Part shown: positions 1 through 8,038 of the stretch, piece after piece
Numbering within the stretch: position 1 is the stretch's first letter
Layout: each line of letters begins with the position of its first letter
Assembly (NCBI RefSeq): GCF_013415485.1
Contig: NZ_JACBXS010000031.1
Span: 1 to 42,594 of the forward strand
DNA from: Rhabdonatronobacter sediminivivens
GTDB taxonomy: Bacteria > Pseudomonadota > Alphaproteobacteria > Rhodobacterales > Rhodobacteraceae
Length of the DNA stretch: 42,594 bases
Reading direction: 5' to 3'
Translations under genes and position numbers: made by a program
Notes under the pieces: generated by a model
Told to the model about the DNA's origin: nothing
What the model saw: the letters and a program-made list of their open reading frames with translations, nothing else
Databases searched by the model: none

Positions 1-522
1 CGGCTGGTGCTCTTTGCCGATGGCAGCATTGACGCCGAGGCGTCTGATCAGCGTCGCGCAGCCATGACCGATCCGGCGAAATCACGCGCAGCGCCAAAGA
101 CACCTACCGCACCCAAGCCGAAACTGAAACCCGTCCCCGAAGCGGCTGTTGCATCCGTTGGCGAAACCCTGCGCGAGGAGGGTCTGGCCGCCCCTGTCAC
201 CAGTGGTGGCACGACTTTCCTGCAGGCCAGGACCGCGAACGAGGTGATGAAGGCGCAGGAGCGGCGCATCCGGCTCCAGAAGCTGAAGGGCGAGCTGGTG
301 GATCGCGCGCGCGCCGAAACCCTGATGTTCCGGCTGGCGCGCGAGGAGCGCGATGCCTGGGTGACCTGGCCTGCGCGGGTCGCGGCGCTGATGGCATCGG
401 AACTGTCCGCGGCCTTGGGGGAGGGGATCACGGTGGAGGCGGCGCAGATGCAGAAAGTCCTGGAAGCCCATGTCCGCGCCCAGCTCGACAGCCTTGCCGA
501 TATTCGCAGCGGCCTTGGATGA
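1..522 (+). CDS. Phage terminase small subunit, 5' end outside window
   Basis: This protein should recognise phage DNA at the packaging start site and recruit the large terminase subunit. The frame is open to the left edge, so the N-terminus, where a DNA-binding helix-turn-helix would be expected, is probably missing. What is visible is a basic, Pro/Ala-rich linker followed by a charged helical segment (LQKLKGELVDRARAE...) and a hydrophobic helix, as in Nu1-like packaging proteins of lambda-type prophages. Its 3' end overlaps the large subunit start by about 50 bp, the usual arrangement. A GTG at 7 or an ATG at 61-66 could act as internal starts, but the residues before them resemble family sequence, so I treat the gene as partial. 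The assignment rests mainly on position and composition. Confidence 0.65.
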   Translation, partial: RLVLFADGSIDAEASDQRRAAMTDPAKSRAAPKTPTAPKPKLKPVPEAAVASVGETLREEGLAAPVTSGGTTFLQARTANEVMKAQERRIRLQKLKGELVDRARAETLMFRLAREERDAWVTWPARVAALMASELSAALGEGITVEAAQMQKVLEAHVRAQLDSLADIRSGLG

Positions 523-2338
523 AGAAGTTGCCGGGTTCGATGGCGCAAGGGACCTGCTGCGCGCCTGGTCGCGTGGCATCCGGCCAGACCCGGACCTGAC
601 CGTTTCGGAATGGGCGGACCGGCATCGCTGGCTGTCCTCGCGCGCTTCGGCCGAGCCGGGGCGGTATCGCACCGCGCGCACGCCCTATATGCGCGAGATC
701 ATGGATGCGCTGTCTCCGGTCAGCCCGGTGCAGCGGGTGGTGTTCATGAAGGCGGCTCAGGTCGGTGCGACAGAAGCCGGGAACTGCTTCATCGGCTTTG
801 TCATGCATCACGCGCCAGGCCCGATGCTGGCGGTGCAGCCGACCGTGGAACTGGCCAAGCGCAACTCGCGCCAGCGGATCGACCCGCTGATCGACGAGAG
901 CCCCGAACTGCGGGAGCGGATCAAGCCTGCGCGCTCGCGGGACGCGGGCAATACCATGCTGTCGAAGGAATTCGCGGGCGGCATCCTGATCATGACCGGG
1001 GCGAATTCCGCCGTGGGGCTGCGCTCCACCCCGGCACGCTATCTGTTTCTCGATGAGGTCGACGCTTATCCGGCCTCGGCGGATGAGGAAGGCGATCCGG
1101 TCAGCCTGGCCGAAGCCCGCTCGCTGACCTTTGCGCATCGGCGCAAGGCGCTGTTGATCTCCACGCCGACCATCCGGGGGCTGAGCCGGATCGAGCGGGA
1201 GTTCGAGGCCAGCGACCAGCGGCGCTATGTCGTGCCGTGCCCGCATTGCGGCCATGCGCAATGGCTGCGGTTCGAACGCCTGCGCTGGGACAAGGGGCAG
1301 CCCGAGAAGGCAGAATACCACTGCGAGGGCTGCGAGAAACCCATCGCGGAACACCACAAGACGGCGATGCTGGCCGAGGGCGAATGGCGTGCAACGGCAC
1401 AATCCTCCGACCCGCACACAGTCGGCTATCACCTCTCGGCGCTTTACTCGCCCATCGGCTGGCTCAGCTGGGCGCGGATCGCACGCGCCTGGGAGGCGGC
1501 ACAAGGCAATGACGAGGCCATGCGCGCGTTTCGCAATACGATCCTTGGCGAGACCTGGTTCGAAACCGGCGAAGCCCCGGACTGGCAGCGGCTGGCAGAG
1601 CGGCGGGAGACATGGACACCGGGCACGGTGCCCGCGGGCGGGCTCTTCCTGACCGCTGGGGCCGATGGGCAGAAAGACCGGATCGAGGTCGATGTCTGGG
1701 CCTGGGGCCGTGGGCTGGAAAGCTGGCTGGTCGATCACATTGTCATCGAGGGCGGCCCCGGCGATCCGACCTGCTGGCAGAAGCTGACCGATCTGCTGGG
1801 CCGGGTCTGGACGCACGAGAGCGGCCAGCACCTGACCATCGCGCGGCTAGCCATCGACACGGGCTATGAGACGAGCGCCGTTTATGCGTGGGCGCGGCAG
1901 GTCGGCTTTGCGCAGGTGGCCCCGGTCAAGGGCCTCGAGGGCTTCAACCGGTCCAGCCCGGTGACCGGCCCGACCTATGTTGATGCCACCATTGGCGGCA
2001 AGCGGCTGCGGCGCGGTGCGCGGCTCTGGTCGGTGGCCACATCGACCTTCAAGGCCGAGACCTATCGCTTCCTGCGCCAGGACCGGCCAACACCGGAAGA
2101 GATCACCGCCGGTGCCTCGTTCCCGCCGGGAACAGTGCATCTGCCGACATGGGCCGACAGCGAATGGCTGAAGCAGCTGACCGCCGAACAGCTGGTGACG
2201 GTGAAGAGCAGGCGGGCAAGCAGGCGACCGAATCCGCTCGGATCGAAGCGGGGCATGGCAAGTCTCCTCGGGCCTCGGAAGCCTCGGCATACCTCACTGG
2301 CGCACAGGAACAAAGTGCTAACTAGCACTGTTTTCTGA
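470..2338 (+). pseudogene. Phage terminase large subunit (GpA type), 3' end replaced
   Basis: This is the packaging ATPase and nuclease that pumps prophage DNA into proheads. A Walker A-like segment (KAAQVGATEAGN, from residue 94), Walker B (LFLDEVD, D195-E196), a CxxC...CxxC zinc knuckle (CPHCG...CEGCE) and the nuclease-side GADGQKDRIEVDVW motif are all present. The native reading ends near base 2215 (…EQLVTVKS). After that come about 40 unrelated codons before a stop at 2338. The normal C-terminus (GFSKLEWQKLRERN... to RRTVRSSYMG) lies at 33425-33671 in a second, diverged terminase piece. The protein therefore lacks its last ~80 residues and packaging is probably inactive. The start at 470 overlaps the small subunit gene. 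Confidence 0.9.
2314..2329. repeat. Perfect palindrome at left accessory junction
   Basis: Seven-base arms (AGTGCTA / TAGCACT) surround a 2-bp centre, just after the terminase frame is lost and followed by a short T-rich stretch. It could be an operator, a weak terminator or part of an element end. No copy is visible at the right junction. Confidence 0.4.
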
Positions 2339-2407
2339 CACCGCCTGGCGGCACCTGAGAGTTTCTACTGCCAGTATTTTAAGAGCGGCAGCCCCCATTA
2401 TCTTGGT

Positions 2408-3052
2408 CTAGATCCTGAGAACATCCTGTCCGAGGTAGAGATTTGCATCAATCTCGGGCGCATTTTCCCGGTTCAGCAGGCGGCTTGTCGTTGCCTTGAG
2501 CGAGAGGGTCGCGATCTGCCGGCAACTGGGGAAGCTGGTGCGGGCGGCGCGCGCAATGTCCAGACCGAGGGGGCCGTCGCCGGTGCCGAGCAGGAGCGTG
2601 TCGGCCTTGAAACGGGCAAGCAGGGTGGCCGTGACGAAGGCGCAGGTGACATCCCCGTTGGCGCACCGGTGCCGGGGGGTGGTAACGATCGGCCGGGCGT
2701 GCCCGACCCAACCTACGCGTTCGGCATCGCGGCGCGTCGCATCGACCTGATCAGGGGCCACCGACACGACCGCATGCATTTCGACGCGGCGGAAATGCCT
2801 GCGCAGGAGCTGGCCAAGACGTACGAAGTCCAGCCGCCAGTCATAATCTCGCGCGGAGTAGACGAGGTTCTCGGCATCGAGGATGACGGCGACGCGTCGC
2901 GCGCGCGCCAGAGCGCCGAAATCTCCTGTCGCCGCAGGCAGGCAATCATGGGAGCGGCCGGGTGTGGCCGGGGCCTGGCGGCTCCGGTGCGGGTCTTGAA
3001 TCTGGCAGGGCGTCGGCATGATGCGGCCGAGGGTTCTGTGCAGTATGGTCAT
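2408..3052 (-). CDS. NYN-domain (PIN-like) nuclease-like protein
   Basis: This 214-residue protein has a NYN fold signature. A strand ends in an acidic metal-site motif (VAVILDAEN, D59 and E61), followed by a helix (RLGQLLRRHF) and a late strand carrying LLLGTGDGPL. NYN/LabA proteins are metal-dependent RNases related to PIN domains; whether this one cuts RNA or DNA is unknown. The first ~45 residues are basic and without clear structure. The ATG at 3052 is chosen because an AGGAGA ribosome site precedes it; longer starts lack one. A copy of the recurrent ~35-bp element lies 73 bp upstream. It is the last gene of the left minus-strand block, downstream of the first vWA copy. Confidence 0.65.
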   Translation of the reverse strand: MTILHRTLGRIMPTPCQIQDPHRSRQAPATPGRSHDCLPAATGDFGALARARRVAVILDAENLVYSARDYDWRLDFVRLGQLLRRHFRRVEMHAVVSVAPDQVDATRRDAERVGWVGHARPIVTTPRHRCANGDVTCAFVTATLLARFKADTLLLGTGDGPLGLDIARAARTSFPSCRQIATLSLKATTSRLLNRENAPEIDANLYLGQDVLRI

Positions 3053-3124
3053 CTTCGGTCTCCTGGTCTGAAACATGTGCGGTGGGGTGAGGCGTTCGCC
3101 TGAGGGCGCGCGTGCGGGCACGCC

Positions 3125-3159
3125 TCATCCGGGCGCAGCGGAAGAATCCGGGGGGTTTG
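3125..3159 (-). promoter_or_regulatory. Recurrent ~35-bp upstream element, copy A
   Basis: On the minus strand this begins CAAACCCCCCGG, then a T-rich tract, then a GC-rich block ending GATGA. It lies 73 bp upstream of the NYN gene start. Four other copies in this window hold similar positions before minus-strand genes. Its function is inferred from position only. Confidence 0.6.
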
Positions 3160-3348
3160 TCGGTGGCGGGGATTGTGCGGGTGATGGCGCGGCGCGTCTG
3201 TTCGGGAATACAGCGGGCCACGGGCGCAGCTCTGGGGCAGCATGTTGGTGTGCCGCGGCCCCCTTTCGGGGGCGCGCTGCAGGTTCGGGGAGGTCGACCG
3301 CGGGGCGTTGGGAGGGGGAGGCTTGCGCGGGGCGCGCGGGGCGCGGGC

Positions 3349-4128
3349 TCAGGCCCAGCGGGCCTGCTTGTAGCGCAGCAGGCCGCTCATGGCTTCGCTG
3401 ACCGCGTCGATGCGCTGGGTTGCCCCCATGCGCTGGGGCGGACCCATCGGCGTGCGCATCGAGCCCGAGACATCGACGACGAAGACCGTGGCCTCGCCGC
3501 GATGGCTGCCGGGCTTGCGCGGTCGCGCGGCGCCGCCGAAGATGCGGTTCAGATCGGCCGCTGTCTGTGCCTCGGCAAAGCGGCCGTTATGAGTGCGGGC
3601 GGCGATGCGCTCGAGTAGTGCGCGGTCGTAGCCGCCAGGCAGGCCGATGCCGATGGTGTTGATGTTGGTGCGCTGCGCGATCGCGCGGCTGACCATGCGG
3701 TCGATCGGCTGGTTCTCCGGGTTGGGATAGCCGTCCGAGAGCAGCCAGATGCGGCGCAGCAGTCCGGGATGCTGGTCGGCGAGCAGGTCGTTTGCCATGG
3801 ACAGCCCGGCGGCAATATCGGTGATCGAGTCGCGCACCAGGCCGGGCAGCCCCTGCACCGCGTCGACCAAGCGCGGGTCGAAAGCGCCCATGAAGGGGGC
3901 TGCGAGCCTGGCCTCCTGGTCGAAGACCACGAGGGCGAGCCGGTCGGGGCAGTAGATCTTGCCGGAACGCGTCGTGGGGCGCGGCGGCGTGGCGACGGCC
4001 GGGCTGGCGGGAGCATCCGTCATGATCACCTGGTGGCGTGGCAGGACGGGCCTGGTCGGCGTGGGCGCGGCGGGTTGCGGTGCTGCGCTCAGGCTGCGGA
4101 GCAGGGCGGCGAGAAGGGTGCGGAACAT
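3349..4128 (-). CDS. Circularly permuted vWA-domain protein, copy 1
   Basis: This 259-residue protein contains every landmark of a von Willebrand A domain but in rotated order. The N-terminal half has the second strand (RLALVVFD, to about residue 70), the MIDAS threonine (TDIAAGL, T103), the MIDAS aspartate (LLSDGYPN, D132), and the last strand and helix (NINTIGIG, ALLERIAA). After a GGAARPRKPG linker, the strand that normally opens the domain follows: FVVDVSGSM (D219, S221, S223) with its helix RIDAVSEAMSGLL. All metal-site residues are present, so ligand binding through a divalent metal is plausible. A hydrophobic N-terminus (MFRTLLAALLRSL) may be a membrane anchor or signal. The ATG at 4128 has AAGGA upstream. 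Copy 2 has the same translation. Confidence 0.85.
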   Translation of the reverse strand: MFRTLLAALLRSLSAAPQPAAPTPTRPVLPRHQVIMTDAPASPAVATPPRPTTRSGKIYCPDRLALVVFDQEARLAAPFMGAFDPRLVDAVQGLPGLVRDSITDIAAGLSMANDLLADQHPGLLRRIWLLSDGYPNPENQPIDRMVSRAIAQRTNINTIGIGLPGGYDRALLERIAARTHNGRFAEAQTAADLNRIFGGAARPRKPGSHRGEATVFVVDVSGSMRTPMGPPQRMGATQRIDAVSEAMSGLLRYKQARWA

Positions 4129-4232
4129 AGCGGTGTCCTTTCTGTCGGAGGGGGTGCTGTGGTCGGGTGTGTCGTGCGGCTGGTCCGCCGCACCCGGAGC
4201 CGACACACGGTCGGCCCCGGGGCGGGCCTGCA

Positions 4233-4583
4233 TCAGGCCAGGCGGGCGATGCAGGTCGGCTCGGCGCACTGCTTGCGCAGGTCGGGCGCGAAGAGGAAGC
4301 GCGCGCCGGTGTTGGGGTTGACGTAGATGGCGCCGAGCAGACCGCGGTTGGTCCGCTTCCAGCCGATCTGCTTGCCCTTGACCGGGAGGACACCGTCCTC
4401 GAGCAGGACGGTGGTGCGCGCGAACATGTCGCGTGCCATGTCGTCGGTGAACACGACGACGGCGTTTGCGCGCGGGGCGCTGCGGGTATCGCCGCCACCG
4501 CGGGCAACGGTGCCGTAGCGGCGCTGGGGATCGTGCGCGCGCCGCGTGTTCGGACCGGCGGGCGTGTCGCTGAAGAATGCCAT
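4233..4583 (-). CDS. Small conserved protein of unknown function, copy 1
   Basis: I do not recognise this 116-residue protein. The N-terminal ~40 residues are polar and rich in Arg and Gly. The rest looks like a small alpha/beta fold (ANAVVVFTDDMARDMFART, then LLGAIYVNPNTGARFLF). Two cysteines, six residues apart, lie near the C-terminus (KQCAEPTC). It starts 64 bp downstream of a copy of the ~35-bp element and is followed after ~100 bp by the vWA gene, so the two probably share a transcript. AAGGAGAGAT precedes the start codon. The pair is duplicated intact at 10736-11970, which suggests that the two products work together. Confidence 0.7.
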   Translation of the reverse strand: MAFFSDTPAGPNTRRAHDPQRRYGTVARGGGDTRSAPRANAVVVFTDDMARDMFARTTVLLEDGVLPVKGKQIGWKRTNRGLLGAIYVNPNTGARFLFAPDLRKQCAEPTCIARLA

Positions 4584-4646
4584 GTGATCTCTCCTTTTGT
4601 TGAGCAGTGTGGGCGTCGAGGCGCCCCGCCGCTCGGGCGGGCCACT

Positions 4647-4681
4647 TCATTCCGGCGCACAGGTAAAACACCGGGGGTTTG
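4647..4681 (-). promoter_or_regulatory. Recurrent ~35-bp upstream element, copy B
   Basis: Read on the minus strand it begins CAAACCCCCGGTGTTTTACC and continues TGTGCGCCGGAATGAA. It lies 64 bp upstream of the 116-residue gene. The AAAC...GTTT arms give it an imperfect palindrome. Confidence 0.6.
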
Positions 4682-4760
4682 CCTGGATGGCGCACCACGC
4701 AAGCGCGAAATGCCCCCCCGATGCCAACGCGGTTGGCAAAAGCGCGCCGGTCCGGCATGA

Positions 4761-6698
4761 TCAAACAGGCGGTTCCAGGGCTTCGAGGAACTGCCGCCAG
4801 ATCCGCGCGCTGATCCCGCCGCCGAAGGTTCCGGGCATGGGGCCCGCGTCATCGCGCCCGACCCAGACCACTGCGGTTGCCTGCCCGGAAAATCCCGCGA
4901 ACCAGGCGTCGCGGTTTTTCTGGCTTGTTCCGGACTTGCCCGCGAACCCGTCCCAGGGTGCGGCGGCATGGAGCATCGTGTTCAGCGCCGCCACGGCATG
5001 AGGACTGGCGATCTGGTCTTGCGGCTGCCGGGCCCGCCGCAACACGACGTTGCCGTCAGGGGCAAGGACGCCCAGGATGCCTGTTGACATGATGCGTCGG
5101 CCGTCTGCGGCCAGACCGGCATAGGCGTTGGCCACATCGAGCACCCCGGTTGCTTCGGCGCCGAGGAGGAAGGCGGGGCGTGCGGGAGTCCCGGGCAGCC
5201 CGAAGCGCTCGAACAGATCAGCGACCTCCGAAATCCCGACCTGCTTGGCAAGACGCACTGTTGCGGCGTTGCGCGAGTGCTCGAGGGCCTCGGACAACGT
5301 CATCTTGCCCATGTACAGCCGGTCATGATTGCGCGGTTGCCATCCATCGAGAAGGATCGGCGCATCATCGATGAACTGCTCGGGGGACCATCCCTGCTCG
5401 AGCGCGGTGAGAAAGGTGAAGGGCTTGACCGTCGAGCCTGGCTGACGTCGTGCAAGGCTCGCGCGGTCAAACTGGCTGATGCGATAATCGCGCCCGCCGA
5501 TGAGCGCGGTGACGCGGCCGTCCGGGGCGATCGCAGCGAGCGCCACCTCCTGATCCGCGTCCAGGTGCCCTTGTGCAATGGCGTCTGCGATCGCGCCACG
5601 CGCCGCCATCTGGTGGCGCAGGTCCAGCGCCAGGACCACTTGAAAGCGCCCCCTGAGCCCCTGCTTGTGCAGTGCACGCCCAACCCAGTCCTGGTAGTGG
5701 CGAATGTTGAACGACAGCGGAGGCAAGCCGCCAGGTTGCGGACCCTCGGCGAGTGCGGCCGTGGCTTCAGCACGGGTGATCATCTCTGCCGCAACCATCC
5801 GGTCGAGTGTCCGCCTGGCGTCAGCTTCGAGTGCAGCTTGGTCGCTTCGGCCACTTGGCTTGGGCAGTCGGCCGACAAGGGCAGCTCCCTCGAACAGGGT
5901 CAGCGCACGCGCGGGTTTCGAGAAGAACGCCCTGGCAGCAGCCTCGATACCCGTTGCGCTCCGCCCGAAGTATGCTCTGTCGAGGTAGAGGCGCAGGATT
6001 TCCTCTTTGTCGATGCTCGCTTCGATCCGCCTTGCCAGAACCAGTTCCCTGATCTTGCGATGGCGGGTCCTCTGGTTTCCGGTTAGGGACTTTGCCAGTT
6101 GCTGGGTGATTGTCGAACCGCCCTGAACCACCCTCGCGGCGGCAAGGTTGGCGCGCAGTGCGCGCAGGGTTCCGATCAGATCGATGCCTTGATGCGTGTC
6201 GAAGCGGCGATCCTCCGAGGCCAGCAGCGCGTTCCGCAGGTGCGCGGGTACATCCTGCGCGTCCACTGGCAGGAAACAGGCGCAGTGCTGCGGGAAGCTG
6301 CCGTCGTCCTGGATTTCCAGCGTAAGGGTGGGCTGTTCGAAAAACTGCTGCACCTCTGCGGAACGCGGAAGATCGGAGCGCCAGCCATGGGCGGCCAGGA
6401 TGAGCTGCGGCCCCGCAGTGCCAAGAGTGATCGCGGCGAGCATACCGAGCGCGAGCAGGCGCCACGGGTGGCGGCATGCCTTCCGGAGGCGCTGCCAGAT
6501 CGTCCGGATATCTCCGGGTCGGTTGCGCGTCTTCGAACGATGCCCGCGCTGGTCGGGGCTGCGTGATGTGGCGTTGTGCCGGGTTCGGGGACACGGGGAC
6601 TTGGGTGGCGATGGCGGCCGGTTCCGGGAGGTGTTCGCCTTCGGGGGCGCCTTGCCGAGTCCGGCCTTGTGCCGGTGGGTGGTGGTGCGATGGGTCAT
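4761..6698 (-). CDS. Class A penicillin-binding protein (glycosyltransferase-transpeptidase)
   Basis: This bifunctional peptidoglycan synthase has 645 residues. A basic, Pro-rich cytoplasmic N-terminus of about 85 residues leads to one membrane helix (LLALGMLAAITLGTAG). The GT51 glycosyltransferase domain shows EDRRFDTHQG with catalytic E162 and QGGSTITQQLAK. The transpeptidase domain shows PGSTVKPF with the acyl-enzyme serine S422, the SRN motif, and KSGT at K588. All catalytic motifs are intact. It is somewhat shorter than typical PBP1a. Its start overlaps the upstream membrane-protein gene by 4 bp, which implies translational coupling. On an accessory block with a VirD4-type ATPase it may help to remodel the cell wall locally for a secretion or conjugation apparatus; that role is inference. 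Confidence 0.92.
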   Translation of the reverse strand: MTHRTTTHRHKAGLGKAPPKANTSRNRPPSPPKSPCPRTRHNATSRSPDQRGHRSKTRNRPGDIRTIWQRLRKACRHPWRLLALGMLAAITLGTAGPQLILAAHGWRSDLPRSAEVQQFFEQPTLTLEIQDDGSFPQHCACFLPVDAQDVPAHLRNALLASEDRRFDTHQGIDLIGTLRALRANLAAARVVQGGSTITQQLAKSLTGNQRTRHRKIRELVLARRIEASIDKEEILRLYLDRAYFGRSATGIEAAARAFFSKPARALTLFEGAALVGRLPKPSGRSDQAALEADARRTLDRMVAAEMITRAEATAALAEGPQPGGLPPLSFNIRHYQDWVGRALHKQGLRGRFQVVLALDLRHQMAARGAIADAIAQGHLDADQEVALAAIAPDGRVTALIGGRDYRISQFDRASLARRQPGSTVKPFTFLTALEQGWSPEQFIDDAPILLDGWQPRNHDRLYMGKMTLSEALEHSRNAATVRLAKQVGISEVADLFERFGLPGTPARPAFLLGAEATGVLDVANAYAGLAADGRRIMSTGILGVLAPDGNVVLRRARQPQDQIASPHAVAALNTMLHAAAPWDGFAGKSGTSQKNRDAWFAGFSGQATAVVWVGRDDAGPMPGTFGGGISARIWRQFLEALEPPV

Positions 6699-6988
6699 TT
6701 CGGGTACCTCGGCTCTGGGGAGGACAGGGTGTTGAACATCGCCACTAGCATCATGCCGGCACTCAGACCTGCGAGACGCGGTTCCGGTATCGCTGCAAGC
6801 AGCTCGGCGATCGCCCGGTCGACGATGGCGATGAAGCCGGCAGAGCCTTCGAGCGCGATGATCGCGGCGAGGCCGGTGAGGGCGAGAAGGAAAATGATGT
6901 AGCTGACGCGGGGGAACCTGGTCAGTGCCAGCATGCTGATGCCGCCGAGCATGCCCCCGACGAGAAAATCGGTCACAAGCGGTGTCAT
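6695..6988 (-). CDS. Small membrane protein (97 aa)
   Basis: This unrecognised protein has two or three hydrophobic helices: TDFLVGGMLGGISMLAL, a strongly hydrophobic segment YIIFLLALTGLAAIIAL, and LAGLSAGMMLVAMF near the C-terminus. A strong GGAGGAG ribosome site precedes the ATG at 6988. The stop overlaps the start of the penicillin-binding protein by 4 bp, so the two are probably made together and may associate in the membrane. I see no motif that assigns a function. Confidence 0.65.
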   Translation of the reverse strand: MTPLVTDFLVGGMLGGISMLALTRFPRVSYIIFLLALTGLAAIIALEGSAGFIAIVDRAIAELLAAIPEPRLAGLSAGMMLVAMFNTLSSPEPRYPK

Positions 6989-7045
6989 GGCGCTCCTCCT
7001 TCTTTCATGGGTTGAGTTTGATGGTCTTGGCGCTGTCGTTCGGGA

Positions 7046-7357
7046 CTATCGGCGTGATCTGCCGCCACCGGCCCTGGACAGTCCCTGCACGAGGCTGACG
7101 GCGGCCTTGGCCAGCAAGGCGCCTGTCAGGAAGCCCTGTGTGGCAAGCTCAGTCAGCCGGTTCGCAGCTGCTTCGAAGAGCACCGTGGGGCCCCCGGGGT
7201 CGCCGAGAATGAACCACAGAAGGCACCCGGCCAGGCCGGTGGCGACGAGGGTGGCGACGCTGCGGTTGCGCAGCAGGACGCCGAGGGCGAGGCCTGAGAC
7301 GGCCCCTGCAAGGACCTGGCCGTGGTCGAAAGCGAAGGCGATTTCGGGTGTATCCAT
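7046..7357 (-). CDS. Small membrane protein (103 aa)
   Basis: This unrecognised protein has two predicted membrane helices (VLAGAVSGLALGVLL and SVATLVATGLAGCLLWFIL), then an amphipathic stretch and a basic C-terminus (RAGGGRSRR) likely to face the cytoplasm. Its start lies 1 bp from the stop of the upstream 154-residue gene, so the genes are coupled. It belongs to a run of three small membrane genes leading into the penicillin-binding protein. Confidence 0.6.
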   Translation of the reverse strand: MDTPEIAFAFDHGQVLAGAVSGLALGVLLRNRSVATLVATGLAGCLLWFILGDPGGPTVLFEAAANRLTELATQGFLTGALLAKAAVSLVQGLSRAGGGRSRR

Positions 7358-7358
7358 G

Positions 7359-7823
7359 TCAGCGACCTCCGTTGCGGTGGAAGAGGAGAAGAACGAGGCG
7401 CAGCGCCTTCATGGGGCCGCGCCAGATGATGAAGAGGATGATCGCGACGATGCTGGCCGCGATCAGTGTTCCGGCTGTCTGCTCACCGGCGACAAGGGTC
7501 AGCAGACCCTGCGCAACGCCGAGCAGCAGCAGCCCGCTCGCGGCGGGAAGCGCCCAAGCCGGGATTTCGGGCACGATGCCCTGTGCGACTGCGATGTGCG
7601 CGCCCAGCAGGACGAGAGCGCCGAGCAGTGCGAGCCGGGCGCCCGCCGCCATGGCGAGACCACCGGCGAGAAACGCCCCGGCGAGCATCGGATCGAACGA
7701 TGCACCGATCTCGGCGAGTGCCGGCGCGATGCCGGCGCGCCAGGCGTCACCAAGCCCCGCGCTGTCCAGCCCGAGGATGTCCTCGAGGCTGAACGGAAGC
7801 TGGTCTTCCAGTGTCTGCAGCAT
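7359..7823 (-). CDS. Small membrane protein (154 aa)
   Basis: This unrecognised polytopic protein has a polar N-terminus of ~45 residues and then three or four hydrophobic helices (MLAGAFLAGGLAMAAGA, LALLGALVLLGAHIAVA, LPAASGLLLLGVAQGLLTLV, TLIAASIVAIILFIIW). The tail is basic. It is the first gene of a four-gene run ending in the penicillin-binding protein. A copy of the ~35-bp element lies 83 bp upstream of its start and AGGAGGGT precedes the ATG. These features suggest that transcription of the membrane operon starts here. Confidence 0.65.
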   Translation of the reverse strand: MLQTLEDQLPFSLEDILGLDSAGLGDAWRAGIAPALAEIGASFDPMLAGAFLAGGLAMAAGARLALLGALVLLGAHIAVAQGIVPEIPAWALPAASGLLLLGVAQGLLTLVAGEQTAGTLIAASIVAIILFIIWRGPMKALRLVLLLFHRNGGR

Positions 7824-7905
7824 GGGCAGGACCCTCCTTTTGATTGAATGGATCGGATAGTTTCCAAGGCGCGCTGCGGCACGGTTGCGTGTCGCTCTGC
7901 TCGCT

Positions 7906-7940
7906 TCACTCCGGCGCGCAGGAAAAAACCCGGGGGTTTG
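7906..7940 (-). promoter_or_regulatory. Recurrent ~35-bp upstream element, copy C
   Basis: On the minus strand it begins CAAACCCCCGGGTTTTTTCC and continues TGCGCGCCGGAGTGAA. It lies 83 bp before the 154-residue gene. This copy lies outside the 1669-bp repeat, so the similarity is not a by-product of that duplication. Confidence 0.65.
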
Positions 7941-8038
7941 CCGCCAAAACCTGTCGAAACCCGGTCATAGCGACCGGGCGACCGGGCCGACACGCAGGCG
8001 CTGAGTTCGCCGCGACACGTGTTCGGCGCGGCAGGCGA

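Larger units (their letters stand above)
3104..4772. repeat. 1669-bp direct repeat, copy 1
   Basis: This copy is identical to 10491-12159 apart from one mismatch that I can find (G at 4749, A at 12136), at a constant offset of 7387 bp. It carries the vWA gene, the 116-residue gene and two copies of the ~35-bp upstream element. Its right end includes the last codons of the penicillin-binding protein gene, and the same 12 bases end copy 2, where no such gene is present. This suggests that copy 1 is the original. Confidence 0.95.

Noticed and set aside
428..1831. Long open frame on the minus strand across the terminase gene
   Set aside because: It is antisense to a protein with clear terminase motifs and arises from high GC content at third positions; its translation shows no family features.
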